Shown here: piece by piece, positions 15,848 to 24,304 of the stretch
How the letters are laid out: the number at the start of each line of letters is the position of its first letter
How positions within the stretch are numbered: the first letter of the stretch is position 1
Assembly (NCBI GenBank): GCA_947178215.1
Contig: CAMWXJ010000021.1
Coordinates: forward strand, 1-40,581
Length of the DNA: 40,581 nt
Source of the DNA: an uncultured Porphyromonadaceae bacterium
GTDB lineage: Bacteria > Bacteroidota > Bacteroidia > Bacteroidales > Muribaculaceae
Reading direction: 5' to 3'
Notes under the pieces: generated by a model
What the model saw: only the letters and a program-made list of their open reading frames with translations
Databases searched by the model: none
What the model was told of the DNA's origin: nothing
Position numbers and translations under genes: made by a program

Positions 15848-17065
15848 ATGACTTTAAAGATTGACGCATTATATCGCCGACTGAGGTCGGTAAGCAACAT
15901 CCATGTACTACTTGCGCTCTGCGCCGCCCACTGTCTCAATGACTTGTTGCAGTCGGTGGTTACGGCGGTATATCCGATGCTTAAAAGTGAGCTGAACCTC
16001 GATTTCACTCAGATAGGTCTGATAACGCTGGTGTATCAGATAGCGGCGTCGATATTTCAGCCGGTGGTGGGTTATGCTTTCGACAAGCGTCCATTCCGTT
16101 TCAGCCTGCCTGTCGGAATGACATCCACCGCCATAGGAATCACTCTCTTTGCTACATGCAGTTCGCTTGCCGGTATTCTGGTAGCCGTGTTTCTTATAGG
16201 CATGGGCTCTGCCACGCTTCATCCGGAAGCTTCGCGCATTACGTCGCTTGCCGGACGCGGGCATCGCGGTTTCGCCCAGTCGGTGTTTCAGGTGGGCGGC
16301 AACTTCGGCGGTTCAATCGGCCCGTTGCTTGTAGCAATAATTGTAGCTCCTCATGACCGCCTGTATGTGCTGTGGTTTCTTGTGGCGTCGGCTCTGTGCT
16401 TTGCCGCAATGAAACCGATAGTGAAATGGTATGGCGGCTATATACGCGTCCTGAAAACTCTGTCGAAAGAGGAAGCGCACATACCGCTGCCGCTGTCGAG
16501 GCGACGCACTGTGCTTGCGATATGCGTGATTGTGGTGCTTATTTTCTCGAAGTATATCTATATGACGAGCCTGCAAAGCTACTACACCTTCTATCTTATC
16601 GAGCGTTTCGGTGTGAGCGTATCACAGTCGCAGATGCTTCTCTTCGTGTTCACGTTTGCCACGGCTGCCGGAACATTGGTTGGCGGCCCGGTCGGTGACA
16701 GGATTGGGCGGAAGGCGGTGATATGGGTGTCGATTCTCGGCACGGCTCCATTCAGCCTTCTTATGCCTCATGTGTCGTTGCCGGTGACGGCTGTGCTGAG
16801 CTTTGGGTCGGGCTTCATGCTGTCGTCGGCGTTCCCGTCGATTCTGCTTTATGCTCAGGAGCTGTTGCCCAACAAGCTCGGCCTTGTATCAGGCCTGTTT
16901 TTCGGCTTCGCTTTCGGAGTAGGAGGCATATGTGCCGCCATTCTCGGCGAGTTTGCTGACCACTACGGCATTATCACTGTGTATAACTGGTGCGCCTTTT
17001 CGCCGCTTCTCGGTATCGTGGCCGCGTTTCTGCCCAATCTGCGCGGTAAGACCGGGCTGAGATAA
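15848..17065 (+). CDS. MFS exporter, Fsr (fosmidomycin resistance) family
   Basis: A 405-residue major facilitator with about twelve hydrophobic segments. The N-terminal AAHCLNDLLQSVV segment, QIGLITLVYQIAAS, and the GxxG-rich LIGMGSATLHPEASR and FQVGGNFGGSIGPLL are characteristic of the Fsr branch of drug/H+ antiporters. The central inter-domain loop contains the usual basic cluster (LSRRRTVLA), and the second half has the repeated motif GGPVGDRIGRK. It is preceded by its own -7 element and is convergent with the ion-channel gene, with only 7 bases between stops and no clear bidirectional terminator. Fosmidomycin or another small molecule is a family-level guess for the substrate. Confidence 0.9.
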   Translation: MTLKIDALYRRLRSVSNIHVLLALCAAHCLNDLLQSVVTAVYPMLKSELNLDFTQIGLITLVYQIAASIFQPVVGYAFDKRPFRFSLPVGMTSTAIGITLFATCSSLAGILVAVFLIGMGSATLHPEASRITSLAGRGHRGFAQSVFQVGGNFGGSIGPLLVAIIVAPHDRLYVLWFLVASALCFAAMKPIVKWYGGYIRVLKTLSKEEAHIPLPLSRRRTVLAICVIVVLIFSKYIYMTSLQSYYTFYLIERFGVSVSQSQMLLFVFTFATAAGTLVGGPVGDRIGRKAVIWVSILGTAPFSLLMPHVSLPVTAVLSFGSGFMLSSAFPSILLYAQELLPNKLGLVSGLFFGFAFGVGGICAAILGEFADHYGIITVYNWCAFSPLLGIVAAFLPNLRGKTGLR

Positions 17066-17072
17066 CAACAGG

Positions 17073-17816
17073 CTACTTTTTGTCGCCGTCGTGGGCGTTC
17101 TGCACCATTTGCTGCACAAAGTTGGTGATGTAGACGGTGAAGAGCGGAAACACTACCATGCCCAGCACAGGGAGGATTACGGCTACTATCTTGCCCACAG
17201 CCGTCACCGGCTCGATGTTGCAGCCAACAGTGACAATATTCATGCAGCTCCACCAGAGAGCGTCCCAATATGTCGTGACGAGAGGATTGGCCGGGTGTTC
17301 CCACTGGAAAAATATCAGTGAGCCGAAATAGCCCACGAGCACCACTATTGAGATGTAGCTTATAAGCAGCGAGGATATGGCGTTGGAAGAGAGGTAGCCG
17401 AATACTATCGCTATCGCAAGCGCGCCGCGGGCGAGAGGTACGAAGCGGATGAGGTACATCGCGTTGTGGCTGAGGTCGATGCCGAGCCAGTCGATGATGT
17501 TGAGATAGGGAATGGAGAGCAGCAGAAAAAGGAGGTGGGAGGTGAAATAGTGGCGGCGCTTCTCTGCAAAGGCGAGCGATACAAAGAAGTCGGCAATAAA
17601 AAAGATGCACACCCATAGCTGAAAGTGCATGAACTGTGGGGAGGTGAGTAGATTTATCTCTCTGAATGTATCGCGTGAAATCCATACTATCAGAATGACC
17701 GACAGAATGAGTACGACAAGATTGAAGAGCCGTACGATGAGGAAGCCGTGCGGATGCTGCTTTTTAGGATTGTTTGCACTTGACAGAGGGGATGTTACGG
17801 CATCTGGGTTTGACAT
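17073..17816 (-). CDS. Ion channel protein with TVGCN filter
   Basis: A 247-residue membrane protein laid out like a six-segment voltage-gated-type cation channel: hydrophobic segments at about 24-47, 66-84, 94-110, 120-141, 146-171 and 204-231. The pore helix YWDALWWSCMNIV precedes the selectivity-filter position, TVGCN (196-200), in place of the potassium signature TVGYG. The fourth segment (YLIRFVPLARGALAI) carries only two arginines, so voltage sensing is doubtful. ATG 17816 (MSNPDAV) is chosen over an upstream start at 17870, which would run into the Wzz terminator hairpin. Selectivity cannot be predicted with confidence. Confidence 0.8.
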   Translation of the reverse strand: MSNPDAVTSPLSSANNPKKQHPHGFLIVRLFNLVVLILSVILIVWISRDTFREINLLTSPQFMHFQLWVCIFFIADFFVSLAFAEKRRHYFTSHLLFLLLSIPYLNIIDWLGIDLSHNAMYLIRFVPLARGALAIAIVFGYLSSNAISSLLISYISIVVLVGYFGSLIFFQWEHPANPLVTTYWDALWWSCMNIVTVGCNIEPVTAVGKIVAVILPVLGMVVFPLFTVYITNFVQQMVQNAHDGDKK

Positions 17817-17859
17817 GATGAAAATGGCGTTGTGGTGACGGAGAGAGGATATAATCACC

Positions 17860-17905
17860 AAAAACAACAATCCGGAGCGACGGATAGTTCCTGTCGCTCC
17901 GGATT
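17860..17905 (-). terminator. Intrinsic terminator of the Wza-like/Wzz-like operon
   Basis: A perfect 13-bp inverted repeat (17869-17881 and 17893-17905, loop of 11) lies 31 bases after the Wzz-like stop on the reverse strand and is followed by TTGTTGTTTTTGG. Confidence 0.85.
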
Positions 17906-17936
17906 GTGTATGAAATGTATGGCGTGATGCCTTTTG

Positions 17937-19049
17937 TCAGGCCTTGGCTTCGGGATGCTTGAAGTTATGGACTATGTCGCGTCCGAAGAGAATCCATGCC
18001 GAGGCTCCCACTGCTGCAAGGAAGATGAAGCCGACAAGAATAAGTGCTTTCGACGGCTTGCTTGGACGCAAAGGTACCGTGGCGGGCTGGAGTACGGTGT
18101 AGACCGGGGTAATCTCCTGCACCTTGGCTTTTGCGGCTTGGAGTCGCTGTGAAGTGGTGTTGTAGAGGTTGAAGGCGAGAGCCGACTCGTTTTGCAGTCG
18201 TTCCTGTTCCGTGCGACCGGAGCGGAGCACTATGCCCTGGTTCTTGTCCATGTAATCGGCATAGCGTTGCTGAGCCTCGTAATAGTCTTTTTGAGCCTCG
18301 TCGTTGAGCATCTTGGCATATTTCAGATCCTCGCGCGCCTTGTTGGTGCGGTAGGATGTCACGTAAGCTTTAAGACGCTCGGCCACGGTGTCGGCGAGCA
18401 TTGCCGACACCATAGGGTCCTGCATTGTCACGGTAAGGGTGATTATGGAGGTCTTGGTATCTACGTCGGCCGATACACGCTCGGTGAGTGCCGTTACAAT
18501 ATCATCTTCTTCCTTGCTGAGGTTGAACATGTTGATTGTGTCGGACGGAGCTACTTCATCCTCGCTGACAAGGATTGACTTGATGCCGCCAATGACAGTG
18601 CCCGGAAGTCCGATTACAGCGCTCCACCAGGGAGCTGATGTCTCCTCTTCGATAAACTTTCTCACCGTAGTGGGAATCTGCTCCTTGTCGTAGGTTACAG
18701 GAACATCGAACAGTCCTACCGTGAATGGCACCGACGACACAATGTCGGGATACAGCATGGGCTGTACGGCTTCGGCTCCTGACGCCCCTGTTGAAAGTCC
18801 GGCCATAGAGGCAAGTGCGCCCAGGCTGCCTGTTGTCTTGCTGCCGTCGGCAAACTCGGGGGCAAGTTTGATTGTGGTGGTGTATTCTTTGGGTATCGAG
18901 AATGCGACTATGAGGCCTACCACGAGTCCTATACCCATGACTTTGAGTATCAGCCTGCGCGAGTCCCAGAGCTTGCGTGCAAGTTCAAGCAGGTCGATTT
19001 CCTGTTCGTTGTCGGCATCTGAGGGTTGATGTTCCAATTCTTCTCTCAT
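17937..19049 (-). CDS. Wzz-type polysaccharide chain-length/co-polymerase protein
   Basis: A 370-residue inner-membrane protein. It has a cytoplasmic N-terminus rich in acidic residues, a first TM segment at about 36-54 (MGIGLVVGLIVAFSIP), a large periplasmic domain with a long coiled-coil stretch (AREDLKYAKMLNDEAQKDYYEAQQRY), the Pro-rich PLRPSKPSK before the second TM, and a short cytoplasmic tail. This is the Wzz/GumC layout for proteins that set polymer length. No tyrosine-kinase domain follows the second TM, so it is the short form. It lies 36 bases after the Wza-like gene in the same operon. Confidence 0.88.
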   Translation of the reverse strand: MREELEHQPSDADNEQEIDLLELARKLWDSRRLILKVMGIGLVVGLIVAFSIPKEYTTTIKLAPEFADGSKTTGSLGALASMAGLSTGASGAEAVQPMLYPDIVSSVPFTVGLFDVPVTYDKEQIPTTVRKFIEEETSAPWWSAVIGLPGTVIGGIKSILVSEDEVAPSDTINMFNLSKEEDDIVTALTERVSADVDTKTSIITLTVTMQDPMVSAMLADTVAERLKAYVTSYRTNKAREDLKYAKMLNDEAQKDYYEAQQRYADYMDKNQGIVLRSGRTEQERLQNESALAFNLYNTTSQRLQAAKAKVQEITPVYTVLQPATVPLRPSKPSKALILVGFIFLAAVGASAWILFGRDIVHNFKHPEAKA

Positions 19050-19085
19050 TGCGATGTAGTGTTATGTGGTGGGTATATGACTGAC

Positions 19086-21518
19086 TTATTTGAGTAGTGT
19101 GGCTATTGCCGCCGCCATAGTGCCGAGTGTGCCGCCGATAGAGGTCATCGACATTATGGCCTGCCAGTTGGGTCCGTTGCTCGGAGCCTTTGACGGTACG
19201 ATTATCTGGCATCCAGGCTCGATGCGGACACTGCCCTTGGCTTTGGCTACGGTGCCGTTCATATACACTACGTAGGCTTTGCCTTTCTTGGCGCTTGTTC
19301 CGTAGCCGCCGGCCTGGTTGATGTAATATTTGAGTTTTGCACCCTTCTTATAGACAACGGTGTTGGGATACATCACATCGCCGTGTACTCGTACTGTGTT
19401 GACCATTTGGGGTATGAAGAGCACGTCGCCTTCTTGAAGCACGAGGTCTTCTTCGCAGCCGGGGTTGGCAAGAGCCTTTTCAAGTTCGATGCCGACGTTG
19501 TATCGGTTGGAGGAGATTATCTTGTCCATTGAAATGGAATCGGACTGTTCGCCGTTTTGCATCATGCGTGCAAGGCGAACGCTCTCGTCGCGCGCCTGAA
19601 TCTCGCTTTCCGAAAGCTCTCGGCTGAGATGTGCGCCTCGGGCGTATGCTGCTGAGGTAAGACCACCGGCACGGGCTACGAGGTCGGAGATGCGCTCGTT
19701 GCGCTTGGCAATGGTGTATGGGCCTTCAAATATTACTTCACCGCCAATTGCCACACGTTGTTGCACAACATAGCTGGGGCTCTTGCGCACGGTAACAATG
19801 TCGTAGGGTTCGAGCGTGAAGCCGGTGCCGATATTGCCGTTGTCGTAGGAGAAGGTATAAATCTGAGCCGTAGCATTGTCGGTGGTCATCGCCTGCGGGT
19901 CATTAACTCGGCGAGCCACTTCGATGCGCGCCGTCGATGCACCGTAGAGCAGGCCTCCCGCTTGAAGCACGAGGTCTTCGATAGTGGTGTTTTCGGCGAA
20001 GGGGTATGTGCCCGGATCGGCCACAAGACCGCGGATTGTGAATCCGCCACGGTCAAGTATCTCATGGATACCGGCTATTTCCACTATATCGTTGCGTTGA
20101 AGCTGTATGTCTTCCGTTGTGCCGGCCATGAGCGCGCCGAGATTGACGGGGATTACCTGCATGGTAAGGTCGGGACCTTCGCGGAAAATGAGTGCGCGTT
20201 CGAGGTAAGCGTCCTCTTTGAGGCCGTCGGCTTTATTTATGAGTTGAAGCAGGGTGTTGATGTCGTTGCCGAGTGCAAACATGCCGGGGCGCATTACCTG
20301 ACCGCGAATCTGCACGCGGTTGGTGTAGCGGTCGAGGAGTTCGCCGACAGTCACCACGTCTCCGTCTTTAAGGCGATAGGTGACAAACTCGGCTGCCTCC
20401 ACGTTATGGAGTTCATTCTCACGGTCGTTCTCGCGCTTCACTCTCACGGCATCGGTATATGCGTCGCTCTTGAATCCGCCTGCATATTTTACGAGGTCGG
20501 TAATGGTCTCGTCGTTCTTAATCTCGTAGTTCATGGGGCGCTTTACATTGCCGTCAATCTTTACGAGGTTCTCATATGCCGGTACTATGATTACGTCGCC
20601 CTCTTGCAGACGGAGATTGTCGTTGCTGTCGCCGCCGAAGAGAAAATCGTAGAGGTCGACGGTGGCAATCTTACGTCCGTTGCGGAGCACTTGGATATTG
20701 CGTAACGAACCTATTCCGCTCACACCTCCCGAACGGTATATAGCGTGGAAAACGGTCGAAAAAGGCGACAGGCGGTATGTGCCCGGAGTGGATACTTCGC
20801 CGATAATGTTGACCTGAATGGTACGGATGCCTCCGAGGGTGAGGTTGATATCGGTCTCGCCTTCGTCGATGCCGGCATATTTGTAGGCGAAAAGACCGCG
20901 GAGATGGTCATTGGCCTCGTCGATTGTCATGCCATTGAGGAATATCGGTCCGAGCTGCTCGACCACGATGTTGCCCTCAGGCGAAATAGTCTGGCGCAAC
21001 CGCTCTTCGCTGGCGCCCCAAATCTCTATTATGACCTCGTCGCCAGGACCAAGACGGTAGTCCTTGGGTGTAGCCTGATTTTCGTTAGGCTCAAATGAGA
21101 GAGCGGATGATGAAAACACGTCGCGGCCAAAAATATTTCTCCCTCCGGCGCCTGTGACAGGTGCCGGAGAGGCTACTTCCGGCATATAAGTCTCTCCTTG
21201 AGCAACGGCGATGTTGCGGGATTCCTGCGGAGCGGTCTCGTTTGAGGTGCGCTTAACATCGCGCGATACTTCGGCCACCACTTTCTGAGTGTTCTCGGAA
21301 GCCTCGGAGTATTTGGAGCGAAGCCGTTCGAGTTGTTCCTTTGTCACTCCCTTAGCGATAAGTTCCTTGCCAATCTGTCGTTCTGTCTTTCCGAGCTGCT
21401 TTTGTTGCTTTACATACTCAATAACCTGATTGTCGGTCATTTCGGCTGTGGCCACCGATGAGATGACCATCATGGCTGTGCAAGCCAGAAGCACACGAAA
21501 GGATCTTTTCAGATTCAT
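19086..21518 (-). CDS. Wza-like outer-membrane polysaccharide export protein with SLBB repeats
   Basis: An 810-residue secreted protein. The ATG at 21518 gives a clean signal peptide (MNLKRSFRVLLACTAMM and on to SSVATA); an upstream start at 21587 overlaps the promoter leader. After it come a short helical module (EYVKQQKQLGKTERQIG), a Pro/Ala linker, and the PES domain (YRLGPGDEVIIEIWG, about 155-240). Several SLBB domains then follow, each with a VRVxGxVxxPGxY-like start (for example IIGEVSTPGTY, IRGQVMRPGMF, IRGLVADPGTY, IGGEVIFEGPY, VHGDVMYPNTV). It forms the outer-membrane channel for capsule or exopolysaccharide. It is longer than E. coli Wza (379), as is common in Bacteroidota. A hydrophobic Gly-rich C-terminus (SMTSIGGTLGTMAAAIATLL) may insert in membrane. 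Confidence 0.92.
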   Translation of the reverse strand: MNLKRSFRVLLACTAMMVISSVATAEMTDNQVIEYVKQQKQLGKTERQIGKELIAKGVTKEQLERLRSKYSEASENTQKVVAEVSRDVKRTSNETAPQESRNIAVAQGETYMPEVASPAPVTGAGGRNIFGRDVFSSSALSFEPNENQATPKDYRLGPGDEVIIEIWGASEERLRQTISPEGNIVVEQLGPIFLNGMTIDEANDHLRGLFAYKYAGIDEGETDINLTLGGIRTIQVNIIGEVSTPGTYRLSPFSTVFHAIYRSGGVSGIGSLRNIQVLRNGRKIATVDLYDFLFGGDSNDNLRLQEGDVIIVPAYENLVKIDGNVKRPMNYEIKNDETITDLVKYAGGFKSDAYTDAVRVKRENDRENELHNVEAAEFVTYRLKDGDVVTVGELLDRYTNRVQIRGQVMRPGMFALGNDINTLLQLINKADGLKEDAYLERALIFREGPDLTMQVIPVNLGALMAGTTEDIQLQRNDIVEIAGIHEILDRGGFTIRGLVADPGTYPFAENTTIEDLVLQAGGLLYGASTARIEVARRVNDPQAMTTDNATAQIYTFSYDNGNIGTGFTLEPYDIVTVRKSPSYVVQQRVAIGGEVIFEGPYTIAKRNERISDLVARAGGLTSAAYARGAHLSRELSESEIQARDESVRLARMMQNGEQSDSISMDKIISSNRYNVGIELEKALANPGCEEDLVLQEGDVLFIPQMVNTVRVHGDVMYPNTVVYKKGAKLKYYINQAGGYGTSAKKGKAYVVYMNGTVAKAKGSVRIEPGCQIIVPSKAPSNGPNWQAIMSMTSIGGTLGTMAAAIATLLK

Positions 21519-21591
21519 AATGATAAAATTGCTGCGTAAATTGGTTATTATAGCCTGATTGTTGTTTCTCTCAGTTCCGGTTATCAATCTG

Positions 21592-21623
21592 CAAAATTAC
21601 ATATTATTCCGCTCATTGTCAAA
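21592..21623 (-). promoter_or_regulatory. Promoter of the polysaccharide export operon
   Basis: Reverse-strand -33 TTTG (21620-21623), 20-base spacer, -7 TAATTTTG (21592-21599). The predicted start near 21585 gives a 67-base leader before ATG 21518. Confidence 0.8.
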
Positions 21624-21647
21624 TTTTGAGGTCACATGTGAGCATAT

Positions 21648-21699
21648 TTCAACAAATATTACACCCGGAGTCGCGACTGGTAGCGTGACTCCGGGTGTA
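21648..21699 (-). terminator. Intrinsic terminator of the DUF4091 gene
   Basis: A perfect 13-bp inverted repeat (21660-21672 and 21687-21699, loop of 14) lies 21 bases after the DUF4091 stop on the reverse strand, followed by the T-rich AATATTTGTTG. Confidence 0.75.
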
Positions 21700-21720
21700 T
21701 TTGACTGAACGGGGTATGTG

Positions 21721-23379
21721 TCAGAGAAGCTCTGAGATGGCTGAAATTTCGTTTTGAAGATTCTCGACTATGTCGGCTGTGGTGACATTATGGTTGGTCA
21801 CGCCCATCTGAAGCGGCAGTAGGGCGGCATTGAAGCGCTCCATAAGCTGCATGTCGCCTTTTGCGGCGACAAGGGCGCGGAGGGCCTTAATCTTCTCGGC
21901 GAGTTCGATGCCTTCCACCATACGCTCATAGCGGATTGAGGTACGTCCGTCGGGGTAGATGAAGTAGGTGTCGCCCGGGGCGAAGAGCTTGAAACGGGTG
22001 TCGGCGAGAGGGGCGTCGGTCCAGTTCTGGAAGCTCCAGTGGAGATAGCCGTCGGTGCCGGTGGCGATGCAGTAGGCAGGGAGATAAGCGGCGTCGGCCG
22101 GTTCGGAGTTACTGAAAAGATTGGGTGCGGCCGAAGAGCAGCAGGTGTAGTAGGTTGTGGCGAGGCCTTTTTCGTGACGGCTTTTAAGTGCGTCGGCAGG
22201 CCACGGCTCACCCTGGGTGATAGAGTAGGTGTAGAGCTTGTCGACGAGAGGCTTGTGATAGTTGCCCGCGAGTGATACTTTGAGCTTGGGGGCGTATTTG
22301 TCAACGATGCCTATGGCGCGCTGGATGTCTTCGAGACCGCGTTCGTCCATGGCCATTACGGTGCGGTCGGTCCAGCCTTTCTTGTCGAGGTGTTTCTGGA
22401 ACGATGAGAGGAAGTTGCCCCACAGGTCGACGTATTCCGGAGTGTCGGTTGTGGTGTGGACAAACTTGTATTCGCCGGTAGCCTCGTCGAAATAGCGGAA
22501 GTTCATCTCCCAGGGAATCATGGAGAAGCACTCGATAATCGGGCCTACGCCGTTTCGGTCCATGAACTCCACATATCGGTCGAATATAGTGTAGTCATAT
22601 TTCCATTTGCCGTCTTTTGTCTTGACGGTTTCAATCATGGGAGCGAACTTGTCGTTGCTCTGTACGCCCCATGGTTCGTAGAACATTATGGCTGTGATGG
22701 TTTTCTGGCCGGCGCGTGAAAGCATCTGTGCATACGGTTCAAGCAGTGCGAGATGCTTTTTGCTCCATGGCTCCACGTTGTAATAGCGGCTTATTGCGTA
22801 AGGCTGCTGCCAGAGGTTGAGGTGGAAGTAATCGGGTGAGGTGGGTTCGGGAAGTGTCTTGTCCTGCACCTTGATGACTGCGGGAATTTCGGTTACCACT
22901 TTGCCTGTGGCTTCGTCGACGAGTTCAAGCGCGAGGGCGTCGGCGCCAACGGAAGCATTGCGCGCCACTTCGACAGTGACCCACAGGGGATAGTTGCGTC
23001 CGCTCTCGACGGTGAGGGCGGTGTCGATGTCTATGATGTCGTTGACCGACCAGGGTTTGAGGTCGGGAGCGTCGCCGCAGGCGCGGAAATCGGTGGTGAG
23101 AGTATAGCGCATAAAACGAGCCTGCGGGTCGATGCCTTTGGCAGATGTCCTGATGCGCGGACGCAATGTCTTGCCGTTGATTGTGGCATCGGGAGTGAGA
23201 AGGGCTTGAAGGCCTACGCGCTGGCCTCGCCACGCCGAGAGAGTGGTATCGGCACGGAGTTCGCATTTCACTGCGCCTTCCTGAGGGATATGGGCCGACG
23301 CGTCGGTCCATTTCAGCGGAGCTGCTGCCCACGATGTGCCGGTTACGGCGAAAGTGGCTATGAGTGTGGCAAGTTTCAT
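21721..23379 (-). CDS. Secreted DUF4091 (GH123-like) glycosidase-like protein
   Basis: A 552-residue exported protein with a signal peptide at residues 1-19 (MKLATLIATFAVTGTSWA, cleaved near AAA). An N-terminal beta-sandwich region (about 20-175) ends at IPAVIKVQDKTLP. A TIM-barrel-like domain follows (HLNLWQQPYAISRYYNV, then MFYEPWGVQ, GPIIECFSMIPWEMN, VMAMDERGLEDI, WSFQNWTDAP). This matches the DUF4091 catalytic domain found in GH123 beta-N-acetylgalactosaminidases. The adjacent acidic pair DE in MAMDERG is a candidate for the catalytic Asp-Glu. ATG 23379 is preferred over 23475 because of the signal peptide. A -7 element TACTTTTG at 23405-23412 gives a short leader. The substrate is probably a host or mucin-like glycan, an inference. 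Confidence 0.82.
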   Translation of the reverse strand: MKLATLIATFAVTGTSWAAAPLKWTDASAHIPQEGAVKCELRADTTLSAWRGQRVGLQALLTPDATINGKTLRPRIRTSAKGIDPQARFMRYTLTTDFRACGDAPDLKPWSVNDIIDIDTALTVESGRNYPLWVTVEVARNASVGADALALELVDEATGKVVTEIPAVIKVQDKTLPEPTSPDYFHLNLWQQPYAISRYYNVEPWSKKHLALLEPYAQMLSRAGQKTITAIMFYEPWGVQSNDKFAPMIETVKTKDGKWKYDYTIFDRYVEFMDRNGVGPIIECFSMIPWEMNFRYFDEATGEYKFVHTTTDTPEYVDLWGNFLSSFQKHLDKKGWTDRTVMAMDERGLEDIQRAIGIVDKYAPKLKVSLAGNYHKPLVDKLYTYSITQGEPWPADALKSRHEKGLATTYYTCCSSAAPNLFSNSEPADAAYLPAYCIATGTDGYLHWSFQNWTDAPLADTRFKLFAPGDTYFIYPDGRTSIRYERMVEGIELAEKIKALRALVAAKGDMQLMERFNAALLPLQMGVTNHNVTTADIVENLQNEISAISELL

Positions 23380-23404
23380 GTGTTTAAGGTTGAAATTTGT
23401 AGAG

Positions 23405-23412
23405 CAAAAGTA
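23405..23412 (-). promoter_or_regulatory. -7 element upstream of the DUF4091 gene
   Basis: Reverse-strand TACTTTTG matches TAnnTTTG; predicted start near 23398, leader about 19 bases. No convincing -33. Confidence 0.5.
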
Positions 23413-23455
23413 ATGAGTTGCAAATATAGGTATTTTTTTCGAATATGCCGCAGTG

Positions 23456-24304
23456 TCACATGGTGTCGTCGGCAATGAAGCGCGCCACCGATGATTCGGT
23501 GTTAGGACCTATTACTATATGAGCGGCTGCCTTTACGTCATCGGCTGCATTGGCCATCGCGACGGCGGTGTCGGCTACTGAGAGCATGGCGAGGTCGTTG
23601 TGGCTGTCGCCAAACACTACGAGCCTGTCGGCTCCGAGTCGCTCTTTAAGTTTGAGCGCCGCATGGCCTTTGCTCACACCAGATGCAAATACTTCTATGA
23701 AGCCTTTGTCGTGGTTAAATACGTCGCCGTATACGGAGACGGCACAGTCGGTCGACGCTCTCACTGTCCGGGCGGCGCGGTCTACCTGTTCCTTTGTGCC
23801 GATGCCGAATACGAGCAGGGGAGGGTAAATGCGTTCTGCCCTGTCGTCGATAATAATCTTTTTGAGCGGCAGTTCGCGGCGTTCGTCGACAAAAGCCCGC
23901 TCGGCCGGAGTGAGAGGGTCAAATGCTGATCTCCCGTGAGGGATGCGCCCGAAAGCGTAAAGCATGCCGCCGTTCTCGTCTATGGTGTAGGTGAACGGTG
24001 CAAGCCCCTGAGCGAGCATCGCTTCCTCGGCAAAAAGCGCGTCGGCGGTATTCATCAGCTTGACATCGGAGTAGCGGCGTAGGTCGTGATGCCACAATGC
24101 GGCGCCGGTAAGCACTATTGCCGGGATATGTGGGCCTATTTCCGGAGGCAGGATAAGGTCGACGGTGGCCGGGGTGCGGGCGGTGGCGATAGTAAACAGT
24201 TTGTTGGCCGGAAGAGCGTTGATGAGGCGTACCGATTCGTCGGAGACGCGGCTGTCGGCTCCGAACAGTGTGCCGTCAAGGTCGGTGATATACAGTGTAG
24301 TCAT
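23456..24304 (-). CDS. Cof-type HAD phosphatase
   Basis: A 282-residue HAD hydrolase of the IIB/Cof group. Motif I is YITDLDGTLFG, motif II is TIATARTP, the motif III lysine lies in GVSKGHAALKLKERLG, and motif IV is VVFGDSHNDLAML. The cap domain sits between motifs II and III, as usual for sugar-phosphate and pyridoxal/flavin-phosphate phosphatases. The start codon overlaps the stop of the histidine kinase by four bases, so it is the last gene of the PHP - kinase - HAD operon. The substrate is not predictable. Confidence 0.88.
   Translation of the reverse strand: MTTLYITDLDGTLFGADSRVSDESVRLINALPANKLFTIATARTPATVDLILPPEIGPHIPAIVLTGAALWHHDLRRYSDVKLMNTADALFAEEAMLAQGLAPFTYTIDENGGMLYAFGRIPHGRSAFDPLTPAERAFVDERRELPLKKIIIDDRAERIYPPLLVFGIGTKEQVDRAARTVRASTDCAVSVYGDVFNHDKGFIEVFASGVSKGHAALKLKERLGADRLVVFGDSHNDLAMLSVADTAVAMANAADDVKAAAHIVIGPNTESSVARFIADDTM

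Noticed and set aside
16977-16985. Single DnaA-box-like TGTGTATAA
   Set aside because: It is isolated inside the MFS gene, not clustered and far from dnaA, so no origin is claimed.
19758-20705. 315-codon forward open frame
   Set aside because: It is fully antisense to the Wza-like gene, whose frame shows a signal peptide and repeated SLBB motifs. The antisense frame has no recognisable domain.
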